The position numbers and the translations under genes were made by a program. From Prostheceraeus crozeri (taxonomy: Eukaryota > Platyhelminthes > Polycladida > Euryleptidae), in NCBI GenBank assembly GCA_907163375.1, contig CAJQUW010009045.1, positions 533,619 to 597,618 of the forward strand: a stretch of DNA of 64,000 nt. Direction: 5' to 3'. The notes beneath the pieces were generated by a model. That model did no database searches. It was given only the letters and a program-made list of their open reading frames with translations, and was not told the origin of the DNA. Below are positions 49,379-60,423 of this stretch, piece by piece. Numbering within the stretch: position 1 is the stretch's first letter; each line of letters begins with the position of its first letter.

Positions 49379-50018
49379 TGTGTTTTTTCTTAATCTCTTT
49401 ATTTAATATTTATTTGTATATATGAACAGACTTGTTTTATCATTTCACAAATCGGTCTTCAATTAAGGTCTGAATGGGAAAGGGGAATAACTATCTACAA
49501 TTAATGATGTTCAATAACTGAATTGAAACAAAAAAATCAAGTATGAAGACTTCAACTTGAAATAAATAGGAACATATAACTTTTAAAGAAACAGTTATGT
49601 TGTTAATTTTAAAATGCTTGTAGCAGTCCAGGATGATATCATACATGTGTCATACACGACACCATAAGAATGAGAATGAAAAGACCTTTAGAATGATATA
49701 AGGTATGTACCTATTCGATGGGAAAATCCTAGTTGTATGCAACTGTATGCAAGCAGACAAATGTTAGATTTTTAAATTCACTAAGTTTTTAGCCCATTCT
49801 TTAAAGACATGTAGCTCTCTAGTTATATGTCATACATGTGTCATACAATACACCATTAGAATCAGCATGAAAAGAGCATTCGAATGATATATTGTATGTA
49901 CCCATTTGATGAAAAAATCCTAGTTGTATGCATCTGTATGCAACTTGAAAAATTCCAAGTTTTTTTACAAAAATGACTAAGTTTACAAATTTTCAAAGTT
50001 AAAGTTTTACAACTAAAA
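49379..50018. other. Non-coding spacer with a duplicated block
   Basis: About 130 bases around 49635-49765 recur at 49818-49945 (shared CATACATGTGTCATACA, ATGAAAAGA, AAAATCCTAGTTGTATGCA). No gene seen. Confidence 0.65.
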
Positions 50019-50044
50019 ATGACCATAATATACAAACCTCTACA

Positions 50045-50088
50045 CTTGACCTTGACCTTAGACCTGACCTTGACCTTTGACCTTCATA
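50045..50088. promoter_or_regulatory. Cluster of TGACCT nuclear-receptor half-sites
   Basis: Five TGACCT/AGACCT half-sites in 44 bases, including one direct repeat with one-base spacing (TGACCTTTGACCTT). This may be a real receptor-binding array or only a short tandem repeat. Confidence 0.4.
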
Positions 50089-50125
50089 CACTTCATACAC
50101 GGCGGGGGGGGCCTCAAAATTTCTC

Positions 50126-50140
50126 GGGCGCTTCGCGCCC
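50126..50140. other. GC-rich hairpin with TTC loop
   Basis: GGGCGCTTCGCGCCC, a perfect 6-bp stem with a TTC loop, of the same design as the Polinton hairpins, 54 bases before the telomere-type repeats. Confidence 0.8.
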
Positions 50141-50193
50141 TCGAAAATTTATTTACCCATGGGTTCCGGGTGCCATAGATACTCTTCTTGCTT

Positions 50194-50293
50194 CCCTAAC
50201 CCTAACCTTAACCCTAACCCTAACCCTAACCCTAACCCTAACCTTAACCCTAACCCTAACCTTAACCCTAACCCTAACCCTTAACCCTAACCT
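50194..50293. repeat. Interstitial telomere-type repeat (CCCTAA)n
   Basis: About 16 units of CCCTAA with a few CCTTAA variants, 100 bases. This is the metazoan TTAGGG repeat in the middle of a gene block. The open frame across it is a by-product. Confidence 0.97.
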
Positions 50294-50318
50294 AGTATTT
50301 TAATTTGATTATTTGAAT

Positions 50319-50383
50319 TTTGGCGCGAAATTCAAATTTTCGAAAAAATCTTTAAATTTGATTATTCGAATTTTGGCGCGAAA
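50319..50383. promoter_or_regulatory. Two palindromic E2F-type sites
   Basis: TTTGGCGCGAAA occurs exactly at 50319-50330 and 50372-50383, on a 53-bp tandem repeat, with a weaker TTTAGCGC nearby at about 50398. The sequence equals the E2F consensus TTTSGCGCSAAA. They lie about 330 bases upstream of a TATA box. Confidence 0.6.
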
Positions 50384-50711
50384 TTTGAATTTTCGAAATT
50401 TAGCGCTTAATTCAAATTTTAATGTTCTATTGAAACCACACGTTTTATAACTTCAAATATGAATCATTATATGACTATTAATAATAACATGTATATCAAA
50501 TAATACATCAGTCCATCAGTTCATATTACTTTGAATTCACTCTACTGTTTACATGTAGAAATCTTTCAACACATATGATGGCACTTCCATTTCTAAGGTT
50601 AAAAATAAACCAGCTGTTCCAATTCTTGTTTGAGTTATCAATTTTGTTTAACCGTACCAATTCCAAGATGTGATGTCATAAGGTCTTTGTTCATAGTTGC
50701 TTTGTCAATTT

Positions 50712-50817
50712 CATATATAAAGAAGTTGCACACAACGAATTTTCACTCATTTTCAAATTATTTAGTGTCCATAACAGACGTCGTTCTTCGTTCTCCGGTT
50801 CTTATTACAATTCTAAA
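50712..50817 (+). promoter_or_regulatory. TATA promoter and 5' non-coding exon of the multi-exon gene
   Basis: CATATATAAAG at 50712-50722. A start near 50742 would give a leader exon ending at 50817 before a GTGAGT donor. The matching acceptor is TTATCGTCTACAG at 51451-51463, three bases before the start codon. Confidence 0.5.
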
Positions 50818-51465
50818 GTGAGTTTCATTGTCATGTTCTGCTACTTTATAGGATATTCGGGAGTAGGAACATTATTAAGTTTTTATAACCAAATAGCTTT
50901 AAATATAGAAGCTTGGGTTTTTAGGATAGGAACACTTTATGTTATATTATTAACCACGTTTTTTTTATTTTAACTTTTCATCCTATATTAAGTCACTGAG
51001 CGAGAGACATGAATATATCAGTTTAAATGTAAGTGTATTTGAATCAACAAGATTTTCACAGTTTGTAAATAAATAAAAAGATACCTAAATAAAGCCTTCA
51101 TCCATTTTAAATATTCAGTCTGTCATCTGCTAACAGATGTATAAAATTCAAGCTTGTTTAATTAAACAAATTGAGGATTGGTTGAAATTTTCGAAATTTC
51201 ACTTTCATTTCATTAAATTAATTTCGGAATTAAATAATAGTAAATCAGCTGTTTCCAAATTTCAACTCTTCTTATGAGCTAACCCTTTTCGAATAAATAT
51301 CTAATTTTCGACTTTCGGTTTCAATTTCAACTTCAAATTTTATTTCTTCTTAAGATTTGTCAAATATTAATCTAGTACTTAATAAAGGTTTGAAGATGGT
51401 ACATAAATGATTTCTCATTTAAAAAGAGATTAAATTATAATAAAATTTTTTTATCGTCTACAGAA

Positions 51466-53524
51466 ATGGTTCGACAAGAAAGCATCGCACGGCAACGTCT
51501 CATCTTCCACTTCTGTGAGACTTGCCAACTGCCCTTTCGACATGCGAACAAAAGCGGGCATAAGGAATGCTCCTTCCGAGAGGACTGCACGTACCTCTAC
51601 TGCCTCACGTGTAAGAGGTATGAAAGGAGCGATGCAAAGGTGAATAGTGACTCCGCGAAAGCATTTATTACCAAGCACACCCCTTGTGCTCAACTAAATG
51701 GGAGAAAGGGGATTAACTTAACCTCCAAAGTTGAGAAGAAGAAGTTGGAGCGTCTTTTTGGGAAGGATCGACCGACTGAAGGCGTGCTTTCCCAGTTGGA
51801 TGAACCTGCTCCAAAGGATAAGCCTCAAAAGTCGCGAGTTCCTAAGAGGAAAGTTCCTAAGTCTCGGGAGTTCATCGATGAGACTTTTAGTGATTGTGAG
51901 GTGAGTGCCATCAATTCTACATGCTAGTTTCAACGGATAACTGGCTCACAGCAGAAAAATAAAAAAATACTACTTCATTATGTATGAAATGATTATATGT
52001 TGTAAAACATTTCAGGATGTACTGATGCCCCCACCGAAGAGAGCCAAGGTGTTGGTTCAGAAGAAACTTTTCGCTAAAGATGTAAGTATTTATTGACTAA
52101 TTTAATTATTTCTATACATAAAGTAAATCAACATTGCTTAAACATTTCAGAGTGAGCTACCTCACCCGACAAAGACTAATGAGGATGTAGTGGCCGAAAA
52201 ATTGCGAAATGTAAGCATTTCAGTTATTTATTAGTTCTCAATGTGAAATTAAACATGAATTTTTCCTACTTTCAGCTGTTTCCCAGTGTTCAAGGCTGCC
52301 CGAAAATTCCGCGCTTATCTTCACCGAGGAGCAGACTACCTTCGAGTCCCGTAAGTGTCATTACATAGGTCTCAGTCAACAATAACTGAAAATGCATCAA
52401 GTATTTTTAAAAACATACATACTTCGTCAATGAGTTGCGAGCATGTTATATTATTTTTCTCTGCAGGTTGTGCGATCGCTGTCCCTCAGGAAGCATCGCA
52501 GTTTCCTTTCGACGCCAGCGACAAGTACATCGGTGGAAGACAATGAAGAAAAGCCCTATTCGATTCGGGAGTCTTTATCAGAGGACGATGAAACCTCGTC
52601 AGCGACTTCATCTGATGAGGAAACGTCGTCAGCGACTTCTTCGCCGACATCTTCTTCCGATGAGGATGATGATCCTGTTACAAATGTAAGTATCAAAGTT
52701 GGTCAACTGCATGAGTACAGAATTTTCTATTAAAATATGTTTTTTGTTTGTAATAGATTGATTTATCTTTTAGAATGACTCGTTGCCCCGTGAGACAGAG
52801 GTTGGAACCGATCAGAAGGTCACAATCCAGCCGGAGGTAAGAGAAATTCACTTTTATATCTCATCAATGGTAAAATGCTAAATAGATGATAAACAATTGT
52901 TTCTTTCGATTACAGGACTCCGCGATGTGTGCATCTCAGGAGGAGGTCTCGTTCAGCCACATCCGGGCTTCTCCGAGCTGGAGTGTGCGCCTTCCTTTAT
53001 CGCCCATGATGACACTGGCTCCGTTATCTCCACTGCGTCCTTCCTCTTCGATCCCAGCCGCAGCTCCTTCCTCTCCGATCCCAGCCGCAGATCCTTCCTC
53101 TCCGATCCTAGCCGCAGATCCTTCCCCTCACGCTGCTGCCCCCGCACCTCCAGCTGCTCTCCCTGTCCGGCAGTATAATGTGGATCTCGACGCGACAGCA
53201 GAAGAGGTACAAGACGTTGAGGTGCAACTCCGTCGTTGCCAAGAGCGCCTAAAGGAGGCTGAGGCCCGCGAGGCTAAGTTGAAGGAGGACAATAGAGGTT
53301 TGATTGAGTCTCTAAGAAATATTACTCAATCAAACCTCCTGTTGGCCTCCCAAGTAACCACCAGTCAACAGCACAATAAAGAGACACTTGTCCACCTCGA
53401 CTGTTCCCAAAATGGGATCAGAAAAGTGCGCCTTACAAGGATGGACGATTTGGGTGGCTGTAGTGACAGCTGCAGTCACCTAAAAATTTATCATAGTGGC
53501 ATTGTTAAATGCGTCAAACTATAA
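51466..53524 (+). CDS. Seven-exon gene: zinc-binding N-terminus, acidic centre, coiled-coil end
   Basis: Predicted coding exons 51466-51900, 52016-52081, 52151-52210, 52276-52350, 52467-52685, 52774-52836 and 52916-53524. All donors are GT(A/G)AG-type, all acceptors YAG, and every junction is in phase 0. Total about 508 codons. Exon 1 has a Cys/His set (FCETCQLPF, HKECSF, YLYCLTCKRY, HTPC) fit for zinc. Exon 5 is Ser/Glu/Asp-rich. Exon 7 has Pro/Ala/Ser repeats (SSPIPAADP) and a coiled coil (VEVQLRRCQERLKEAEAREA). It looks like a transcription or replication regulator. Family unknown. It could be a host gene or belong with the polymerase gene 170 bases downstream. Confidence 0.6.
53295..53338. 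other. 15-bp perfect inverted repeat in the last exon
   Basis: GAGGTTTGATTGAGT at 53295-53309 and its exact complement at 53324-53338, loop 14 bases, inside coding sequence. Confidence 0.85.
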
Positions 53525-53651
53525 CTTCATTACTTTTCTTTTTTCTTCTATTTTGAAAAAAAAATTGTTGAAATTTTATGTGTTTTCTCTTTACAACAGA
53601 TCGGAACATATGGTATTGGCTGGTGATGACGCTGACGTCATTAGATGGTAG

Positions 53652-53663
53652 ATGTATATAAGG
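53652..53663 (+). promoter_or_regulatory. TATA box of the zinc-finger polymerase gene
   Basis: TGTATATAAGGG about 35 bases before the ATG at 53694, giving an extremely short leader. The TCAATCCTCATC after it resembles the TCTAATCCTCAC after the TATA box at 48824, so the two genes may share a core-promoter type. Confidence 0.65.
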
Positions 53664-53693
53664 GCTTGCTAATTTCAATCCTCATCAATAATC

Positions 53694-56277
53694 ATGGTTG
53701 TCTGTACCAAGTGTGGAAAAGTGTTCACTCTCATAGGCAATTTGCAACGACATGAAAAATTTTGTAAGTTAGGAAAAACGTATCAATGTAGCAAGTGTCC
53801 ATATAAGACGAATAGGATGGATAATCTTAAGAGACATAAACTTGTATGCAATAATAAACCGAATGATAGCATAACAGAGTCAAATTCAAATAATCAAAAT
53901 AGATCTACTTCTAAGCCAACAACCAGCGCTTCAACTAACATACAAAACTTTATGCAATACTGCTCTCGGTGTGGCAAAACGTATAACTCTATAAGTAGAT
54001 TTCGACAGCATATGAATGTACATAACACAAATAGTGAGATGAATATGCATAATAACTATGGAACTGTTAGTCTCAGTGAAAGCGCACTCAATGGTCATGC
54101 ACGTGTGTATGATATCACGCCAACAACACCTACTGTGGACATAACATCATTCTTAGAAAGCATGCGTTCCATGTTAGGGAATTTAGTGTCTGACTTACTA
54201 AGGAGCTATCAATTGCGCGGTCGTCTGATTGCACAAATTCGTTATGTCCGTTCTAATCCTCAAGAAGAAGAAACTTTTCTCGCACACTTTACCTCATCAT
54301 CCTCAAACTATATTTATGACTATGATGCTTGGTTTCAGGATCATCTAAATAGTCTAATAAATCATATTGAAGCCTTCACAAAAAAGGGTAGCAATTGGAT
54401 TATAGATGATGTACAAAATATAGAGTTCAATGTAATAACAAGTCCAATACTGTCAGGTGGACAATCATTTCCTCTACCAAAGAAGTTAAAAAACTCTAAA
54501 GCTGTCATTAATGTTAATTCAAATGCAAATGATTGCTTCCTATATGCAGTTTTATCAATATTGCATTATAATGAAGTACCTTATTCAAGGAATGAAGTAA
54601 AATCATATAGTGAGTGGACATCTGAGCTAAATATGGAAGGCATTTCCACACCAGTATCAATCAAAGATATTCCAAAATTTGAGAAAAATAATGATATTAA
54701 AATTAACATTCACTTTTATGAAAATGGACTCAAAGGTGTTCGTTACAATAGTAACTTTACTGGTAGGCAAACGGTTAATATTTTGCTAATTCTAAACAAT
54801 GGAGCAGCACACTATTGTGGAATTCCAAAGCTGTCAAGATTGTATAGGAGAACTTTAAAAAGACATAAATACTTCTGCGAAAGATGCACTCAGTCATTCA
54901 CATATAAGACAACACTAGAACGACATTTCCAGTTTTGCATTCGAGGAAAAGCACAAATAGAAAAAATGCCGACAGATCTAAAAGTACTAACAAGTAGCAT
55001 GGAATATCAACTAAGTCCTCCTTTAGTAATTTATGCAGATATAGAGTGCTACATTGATAATAAAATACATAAACCTGCGGCTATTGGAGCTTATCATGTC
55101 TGGCATAATGCCCTTCAATCAAAATTTGAAAACAAGTATTACCTCTTTGAGGGAGAAAATTGCATTATTAGTTTCTTGCACCACTTAGAAACTGTAGCCC
55201 AAGACTTATATGACAACCAATGTGCAACAACTAGGCAGCCAATGTCACTGTCAGCGGATGAAAAAGCGCGCCACGAGAATGCAGAATGTTGCAACAAATG
55301 TAAATCAAAATTCAGCGATGAAGTCATAAAAGTTCGTGATCATGATCATATCACCGGACGATATAGGCAAACATTATGTAGGAAATGCAATCTCCGGTTA
55401 AGACTTAACAGACGGGAGCTCCCCATATTTTTCCACAATTTTAAAAATTATGATAGCCACATCGTTTGCTATAAAGCGATTGGAAGAATAAAGTCTTGGA
55501 AATTAGATGTTGTAGCAGCAACTGCTGAAAAATATATAACTTTATCCGCCAGTGTCCCTGTAAATGAATACAAAGGGAAGACAGTATACTTTAAACTAAA
55601 ATTCTTAGACTCATATCAATTTCTAAGTGCATCCTTGAGTGAATTAGCCAAGGGCTTGCAAACGTATGAGCATGTAGAGACATTACGGGTAGAATTTCCA
55701 CAATTAAGTGATAATGTTTTATATCAGAAGGGAGTGTTTCCATATTCATACTTCAAAAACTTAAACACGTTGACGGAAGACTGTCTACCACCACAATTTG
55801 AATTCTATAATGATCTTACTCGTGAGCACTGTTCCGATAGTGAATATGAACACGCTAACAAGGCGTGGATTGAATTTAATTGTAGCACATTTGGTGATTA
55901 CATGCTGGCATATCTGAAGTTAGATGTTTTATTGTTGGCAGACATATTTGAAGTGTTTAGAGCATTGAGTCAACGTGAGGATGAAGTCGACCCTGTACAT
56001 TTTGTCAGTCTCCCACATCTTAGCTTTACCTCAGCACTAAATTTCTCTTCCAATGATCCCCCACACTACATACAAGATGAAAATATGTACAATCTATTTG
56101 AACGAGGAATTAGAGGGGGTATGACTTTCACCAACATTCACCGAGCGCGTGCACGCATTGAAGAATTAGGAAATAATATACATGAAAGTCGACATTTGAC
56201 CTACTTAGATGTTAATAACCTTTACGGTTCTTCACTCAGTAGGAATCTACCCCACTCAAATTTCAAATGGTTGAATG
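53694..56277 (+). CDS. Zinc-finger DNA polymerase B, interrupted by a Polinton
   Basis: The visible part is about 860 residues. C2H2 fingers: CTKCGKVFTLIGNLQRHEKFC, CSKCPYKTNRMDNLKRH and CSRCGKTYNSISRFRQHMNVH. A domain with NDCFLYAVLSIL ... GAAHYCGIPKLSRLY follows, with a Cys and a His as in papain-like folds (role unproven), and one more finger. Exonuclease motif I is VIYADIECYID. A Cys4 plus RDHDHITGRYRQTLCRKCN insert resembles endonuclease VII. Motif II is PIFFHNFKNYDSHIV and motif A DVNNLYGSSLS. The reading meets the Polinton end at 56278; the rest would lie beyond that element. The type is common in Polinton-related and other PolB-bearing invertebrate elements. Confidence 0.85.
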
Positions 56278-56860
56278 AGTAATGGGCAAAAGACCGTTCC
56301 AGGCCACCATAAAATTCAAAAAAATAGTATCTTTAAAAACGACATAAATTTATGAATTTAGTCCCTTTTTCAGGTTTTTAAGACCTAAATTCATGAATTT
56401 AGTCCATTCAAAAAGTACCATTTTTTGAAAAATGGTACTTTTTAAAACTACATAAATTCATGAATTTGAACCCTTTTTCAGGTTATGAAGACCTAAATTC
56501 ATAAATCGGCTAAAGCCAGAGGAGCTTCGCTCCGATTTGGGAGTTTTTAAAAATACCCAATTTTCAAATTTTTCAAAATCTCAAAATTTGAGAATTACAA
56601 TTTTCACCCCCGCCAAAATCATGACCGTTCCAGGACACCGAAAAAATCATAAAAGTTGAGAATCTCAAATTTGTGATTATGACATTTTTCATTGCTTAAA
56701 TCATGACCGTTCCAGGTCATGTAAAACCGGACACCGAAAATCATAAAAGTTGAGAATTTCAAATTCATGAATTTTATCCATTTTTCAGGTTTTTAAAATA
56801 TATCATGTGACTAGCGAACCGAAGGTTCAGGGCTTCGCCGTTAAAAATATTTCTTTAAAA
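56278..56860. repeat. Left terminal arm of Polinton copy C
   Basis: AT-rich blocks around ATTCATGAATTT and CATGACCGTTCCAGGACACC repeat through the arm, as in copy A's right arm. A 34-bp hairpin unit lies at 56504-56537 and another at 56816-56839. Confidence 0.82.
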
Positions 56861-57589
56861 ATGGAAGAAACAAAAGTGGAAGGAACTTCAGAAATGGAAG
56901 GAACCTCAAGAATATATCCTTCGTTATCATATGAACGTAGTTCTACTTTAATGGACATTGAAAAGATTAACATTGAAAAAATGAATAAAGAAAAACACAA
57001 AGATAGAGTTAGGTATATGAAAGATAAGGAATCTCAATTATTATTAAGATTAGAGCATTATAAAAAATTAAGAAAGAGATGGACTAATGTTAAGAATGTA
57101 ACACAAGGAATTGGCATATTCTTAACAATAAGTTTAGGTGCTTTAACAATTGTTATATCTTCAGGTGTTTTAGTAATTCCAGTAGTTGCTACAGCTTTAA
57201 CAGGTACGGGTGTTTTTGCAACTTCACTTGTTACAATGTTAGATAAATCTTTAATAACTAAGAAACGAAAATCATTAAAAACTAAGCATTTACATATTAA
57301 AGAAGTCTATGATAAACTACATTACTACTTTCAGAGAGTATGTGATGATAATGTTATTACGTTAGATGAGATTGAAAAATTTGATCAAATAGCTAATGAA
57401 GTAAATCAAATATCATTTCAATCACAGACAGAAAAAGTTGATGATAAAAATAAAAAGGATGGCAAAATTTCTAGTGATGCTAAAATTTCTAATGAAGAAA
57501 ATGACAAATTTTTTTTAGAAGAGCTAAAAACTTTAAGCGAAAATTTAAGCAAAACTTTATTGAACAAAACTTTATTAAACAAAACTTAA
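56861..57589 (+). CDS. Polinton predicted membrane protein
   Basis: Copy of the gene at 13384: acidic repeat head, ARIYPSLS-like motif, two adjacent hydrophobic segments (GIGIFLTISLGALTIVISSG and the next), charged tail. The start at 56861 is chosen by the TTTCTTTAAAA context that it shares with 13384. An in-frame ATG at 56807 would add a hairpin-derived extension. About 240 residues. Confidence 0.7.
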   Translation: MEETKVEGTSEMEGTSRIYPSLSYERSSTLMDIEKINIEKMNKEKHKDRVRYMKDKESQLLLRLEHYKKLRKRWTNVKNVTQGIGIFLTISLGALTIVISSGVLVIPVVATALTGTGVFATSLVTMLDKSLITKKRKSLKTKHLHIKEVYDKLHYYFQRVCDDNVITLDEIEKFDQIANEVNQISFQSQTEKVDDKNKKDGKISSDAKISNEENDKFFLEELKTLSENLSKTLLNKTLLNKT

Positions 57590-57710
57590 AACGAGAAAAC
57601 TTTAAACGAAAAGATGTCAAACAACAAAGCAATAAAAAAATAATTTGTTCAGTAAAATGTTTTTGTTGTATTCCAATGTTACCACAAAATTCAAATATTA
57701 TATTTTAAAA

Positions 57711-58532
57711 ATGGATAAAATTAGAGCTGATAATTTTAAAAGAATAAAACAATTAGAAGAGTTAATAAAACAAAGAAATATTATGAAAGAAAATCATCTT
57801 CAACATAGAATGATAAAAGCTGGTATTCAATCTGATATGTTTGAAAAAATGCAGCAAACCGAACAAGTAAAAACTGATTTTGAGAAAACTATGAAACCAT
57901 TTAAAACTCTTGAAAAAGAAAGTACAAATAATGATAAACAAATTGATATAACAGATCCAGAGCACAAAACTATATTAGATGACTATGGATTACTAGAATC
58001 AAACATTAATAAGAAATTACCAAAATCTATGCAATTTGAACATTCTATTTCATTTATAGATGGAAAAACAATACCTAGATTTTATCTCGGACAAAAAGAA
58101 ATATTTCCACAACCTTTTCGAGGTTTAATTTTTTCACCAGATAAATCTCCTTTTAATTTAGATAGAAATTTTGTTAATCTTTTAAGAGGAGCAGATTTAA
58201 ATAATTATGCTGTAGAAGATCTCATAAAATATAAAGCTATGTTAGACAGAGTTGGTGCAGTAAAATCTCTTAGACGTTATAAACAATTAGAAAATTTATT
58301 ATCAACGGGAGTTAAAGTAGGGAAAGGTTTATCTGAAAAACAGAAAACTGAAACAACTGTATTTTTACCAGATGATCCACAAGAATTACTAAATAGATTA
58401 AATATTTTAATATCTGCAATAAAAGAAGGACATAATTCTAGTTTCAATGAAATTCATGCTACATTGAAAAGACTGTTAGAAAAGAAGATTCTAAATGAAG
58501 AGGATTATAAAAGTATAACCGGACATCTCTGA
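57711..58532 (+). CDS. Polinton conserved protein of unknown function
   Basis: Near-identical to 14198-15022 over its length. The end differs because the stop lies in a different hairpin unit (58522-58552 here). Start chosen at 57711 after TTTTAAAA. Confidence 0.7.
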   Translation: MDKIRADNFKRIKQLEELIKQRNIMKENHLQHRMIKAGIQSDMFEKMQQTEQVKTDFEKTMKPFKTLEKESTNNDKQIDITDPEHKTILDDYGLLESNINKKLPKSMQFEHSISFIDGKTIPRFYLGQKEIFPQPFRGLIFSPDKSPFNLDRNFVNLLRGADLNNYAVEDLIKYKAMLDRVGAVKSLRRYKQLENLLSTGVKVGKGLSEKQKTETTVFLPDDPQELLNRLNILISAIKEGHNSSFNEIHATLKRLLEKKILNEEDYKSITGHL

Positions 58533-58637
58533 TGTCTTCAAGGGCTTCGCCCGTAGCTGAAATATGTTGTTGTTTTTAATTTTTTATAAAAAAAAATATT
58601 TCATAAAAAAATATTTATTTAATTTTTTAGTTTAAAA

Positions 58638-59427
58638 ATGTGTTCAGCAGATTTAGACAAAATTAATAATCATTTAGAAAATTTGACAGAGATTTTGGGT
58701 TCATCAAAATTTAGTACGACGTTAAAAATTATAACAACTACTTCATCACACACTTGTAATTTAGAACCCATTCTTCATTTAGAACAAAATAAAAATTATC
58801 AAATTGCATTGACTAGTTTCTCCACATTTAACACTATTCAAAACGTTATCAAAGATGTGAATGATCAATTTAGATATTCTACTGATAAAAAGCAAAACGT
58901 GGAAAGTACTAACTTTTCTTCCTGGTTCTTGCGAAGTTGAATCAATATCAAATGAAATTAAGAGATATTTAGGTATACCATTTAAAGATAAGAAACAATT
59001 ACATTTTGCAGTTGAACCGGCAGTTAATAAATTTTCTCTTACTTTAGACGAAAATCATCAAGTTGATTTTAATCATGATAGATCATTGTCAAAGCTATTA
59101 GGATTTAATAAACAAACCTATAGTCAAGGTTATCATTTAGGTGAGAAGATTCCAAAAATAACTGAAATAAATTCAATTGTTGTACATTGTGACATTATTG
59201 AAGGAGGATATATAAATGGTAAATTATCAAATTTAATATTCAGTTTTCCAGCTTTTACTGTACCCATTGGTTATAGATTAAATGTAATTCCACAAACATT
59301 AATATATTTTCCTATTACAAGAAAAACTATTAACAACATTGGCATTAGAATCACTGATGAAAAAGGACAAGAAATAAATTTTGGAGGTGAAGAGATTATG
59401 ATAGATCTTTTGGTTCGGGAGGTATAA
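58638..59427 (+). pseudogene. Polinton penton-like minor capsid region
   Basis: Corresponds to 15148-15936, with very high similarity on both halves. The region looks broken, with about one break. Confidence 0.7.
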
Positions 59428-59514
59428 ACTCCCACGCGAAGCTAGAGAAGTTTAATTTTCGTCTTCTTCTTTAGAAATAAAAATAAAATAAAAATAAATT
59501 TTTTTTATTAAAAA

Positions 59515-60283
59515 ATGAGTGAAGTACTACCATTAAATAAAAAAAAAAACTTAAATTTAATCATCATCCAAATTTATCTAATAAAGTTTTGTCAGTTATT
59601 TGTGGAAGATCAGGTTGCGGAAAAACGTATCTATTATTTAAAATTTTAACAACTCCAAATTTTTTGGATTATAACAATCTTATAATTTATACAACAACGG
59701 CAGAACAACCCGTCTATCAATTTTTAAAATATGGATTTGAAAATAATCTTAAAAAACAGCAATTGCTTCATTATTCAAAGAATATGAAAAATCTGAAGAT
59801 GAAGAAGAAATAAGTTCGTGGTGTGAAGAAGCAGCAAAAAATAATCAGTTAGTAGAATCTAATAAAAATAACCATATAAAGATACAATTAATAGATGATA
59901 GTGGTAATATGCAAGATCCTAGTAAACTAGATAAAACAATGAAACATTGTGTAATTTTTGATGATTGTGTTAATGATAGAAATCAGTCAGTTCAGAGAAA
60001 TTATTTCACAAGAGGTAGACATAATAACTGTAGTGTATTTTATTTAACACAAAGTATGTATTCATTAGACGGAAGTGTTATTAGAAAGAATGCAAATATA
60101 TTTATACTATTTGAAATAAATGCAAGAAACTTAAGTGATTTGTTAAGAGATTTATGTGTAAGAAATAAAGATGAATTTAAACAATCGTGTAACAATGCTT
60201 GGTCAAAAGATTATGGCTTCATTACAATTAATATTGATAAAAAAATTCATGAAAGAGTTATCGAACAATTGTTCTCTGACTAG
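59515..60283 (+). pseudogene. Polinton packaging ATPase region
   Basis: Corresponds to 16034-16801. The Walker A (GRSGCGKT) and Walker B (HCVIFDDCV) segments are both visible. The region looks broken, with about two breaks. It is followed by the same hairpin cluster as in the complete copy. Confidence 0.85.
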
Positions 60284-60344
60284 GCTTCGCCTCGAGGGGC
60301 TTCGCACCGACTGAAAGTCGATAGAAAATATTTTCGCGGAGTGA

Positions 60345-60423
60345 TAAAAATGTACAAATACAGTGTTATAATATTTTTTATTTTATGTATATATGAAATT
60401 TGTCTATCTTAGAAATTAGAAAA
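60345..60423. other. Junction between shared virion genes and a different replication module
   Basis: Similarity to the complete Polinton runs to TTTCGCGGAGTGA (ending 60344; ending 16862 there) and stops abruptly. Beyond it the sequence is unrelated. Confidence 0.85.

Noticed and set aside
50019-50303. 94-residue open frame with Leu-Thr repeats
   Set aside because: It is the translation of the CCCTAA telomere tract and half-site repeats.
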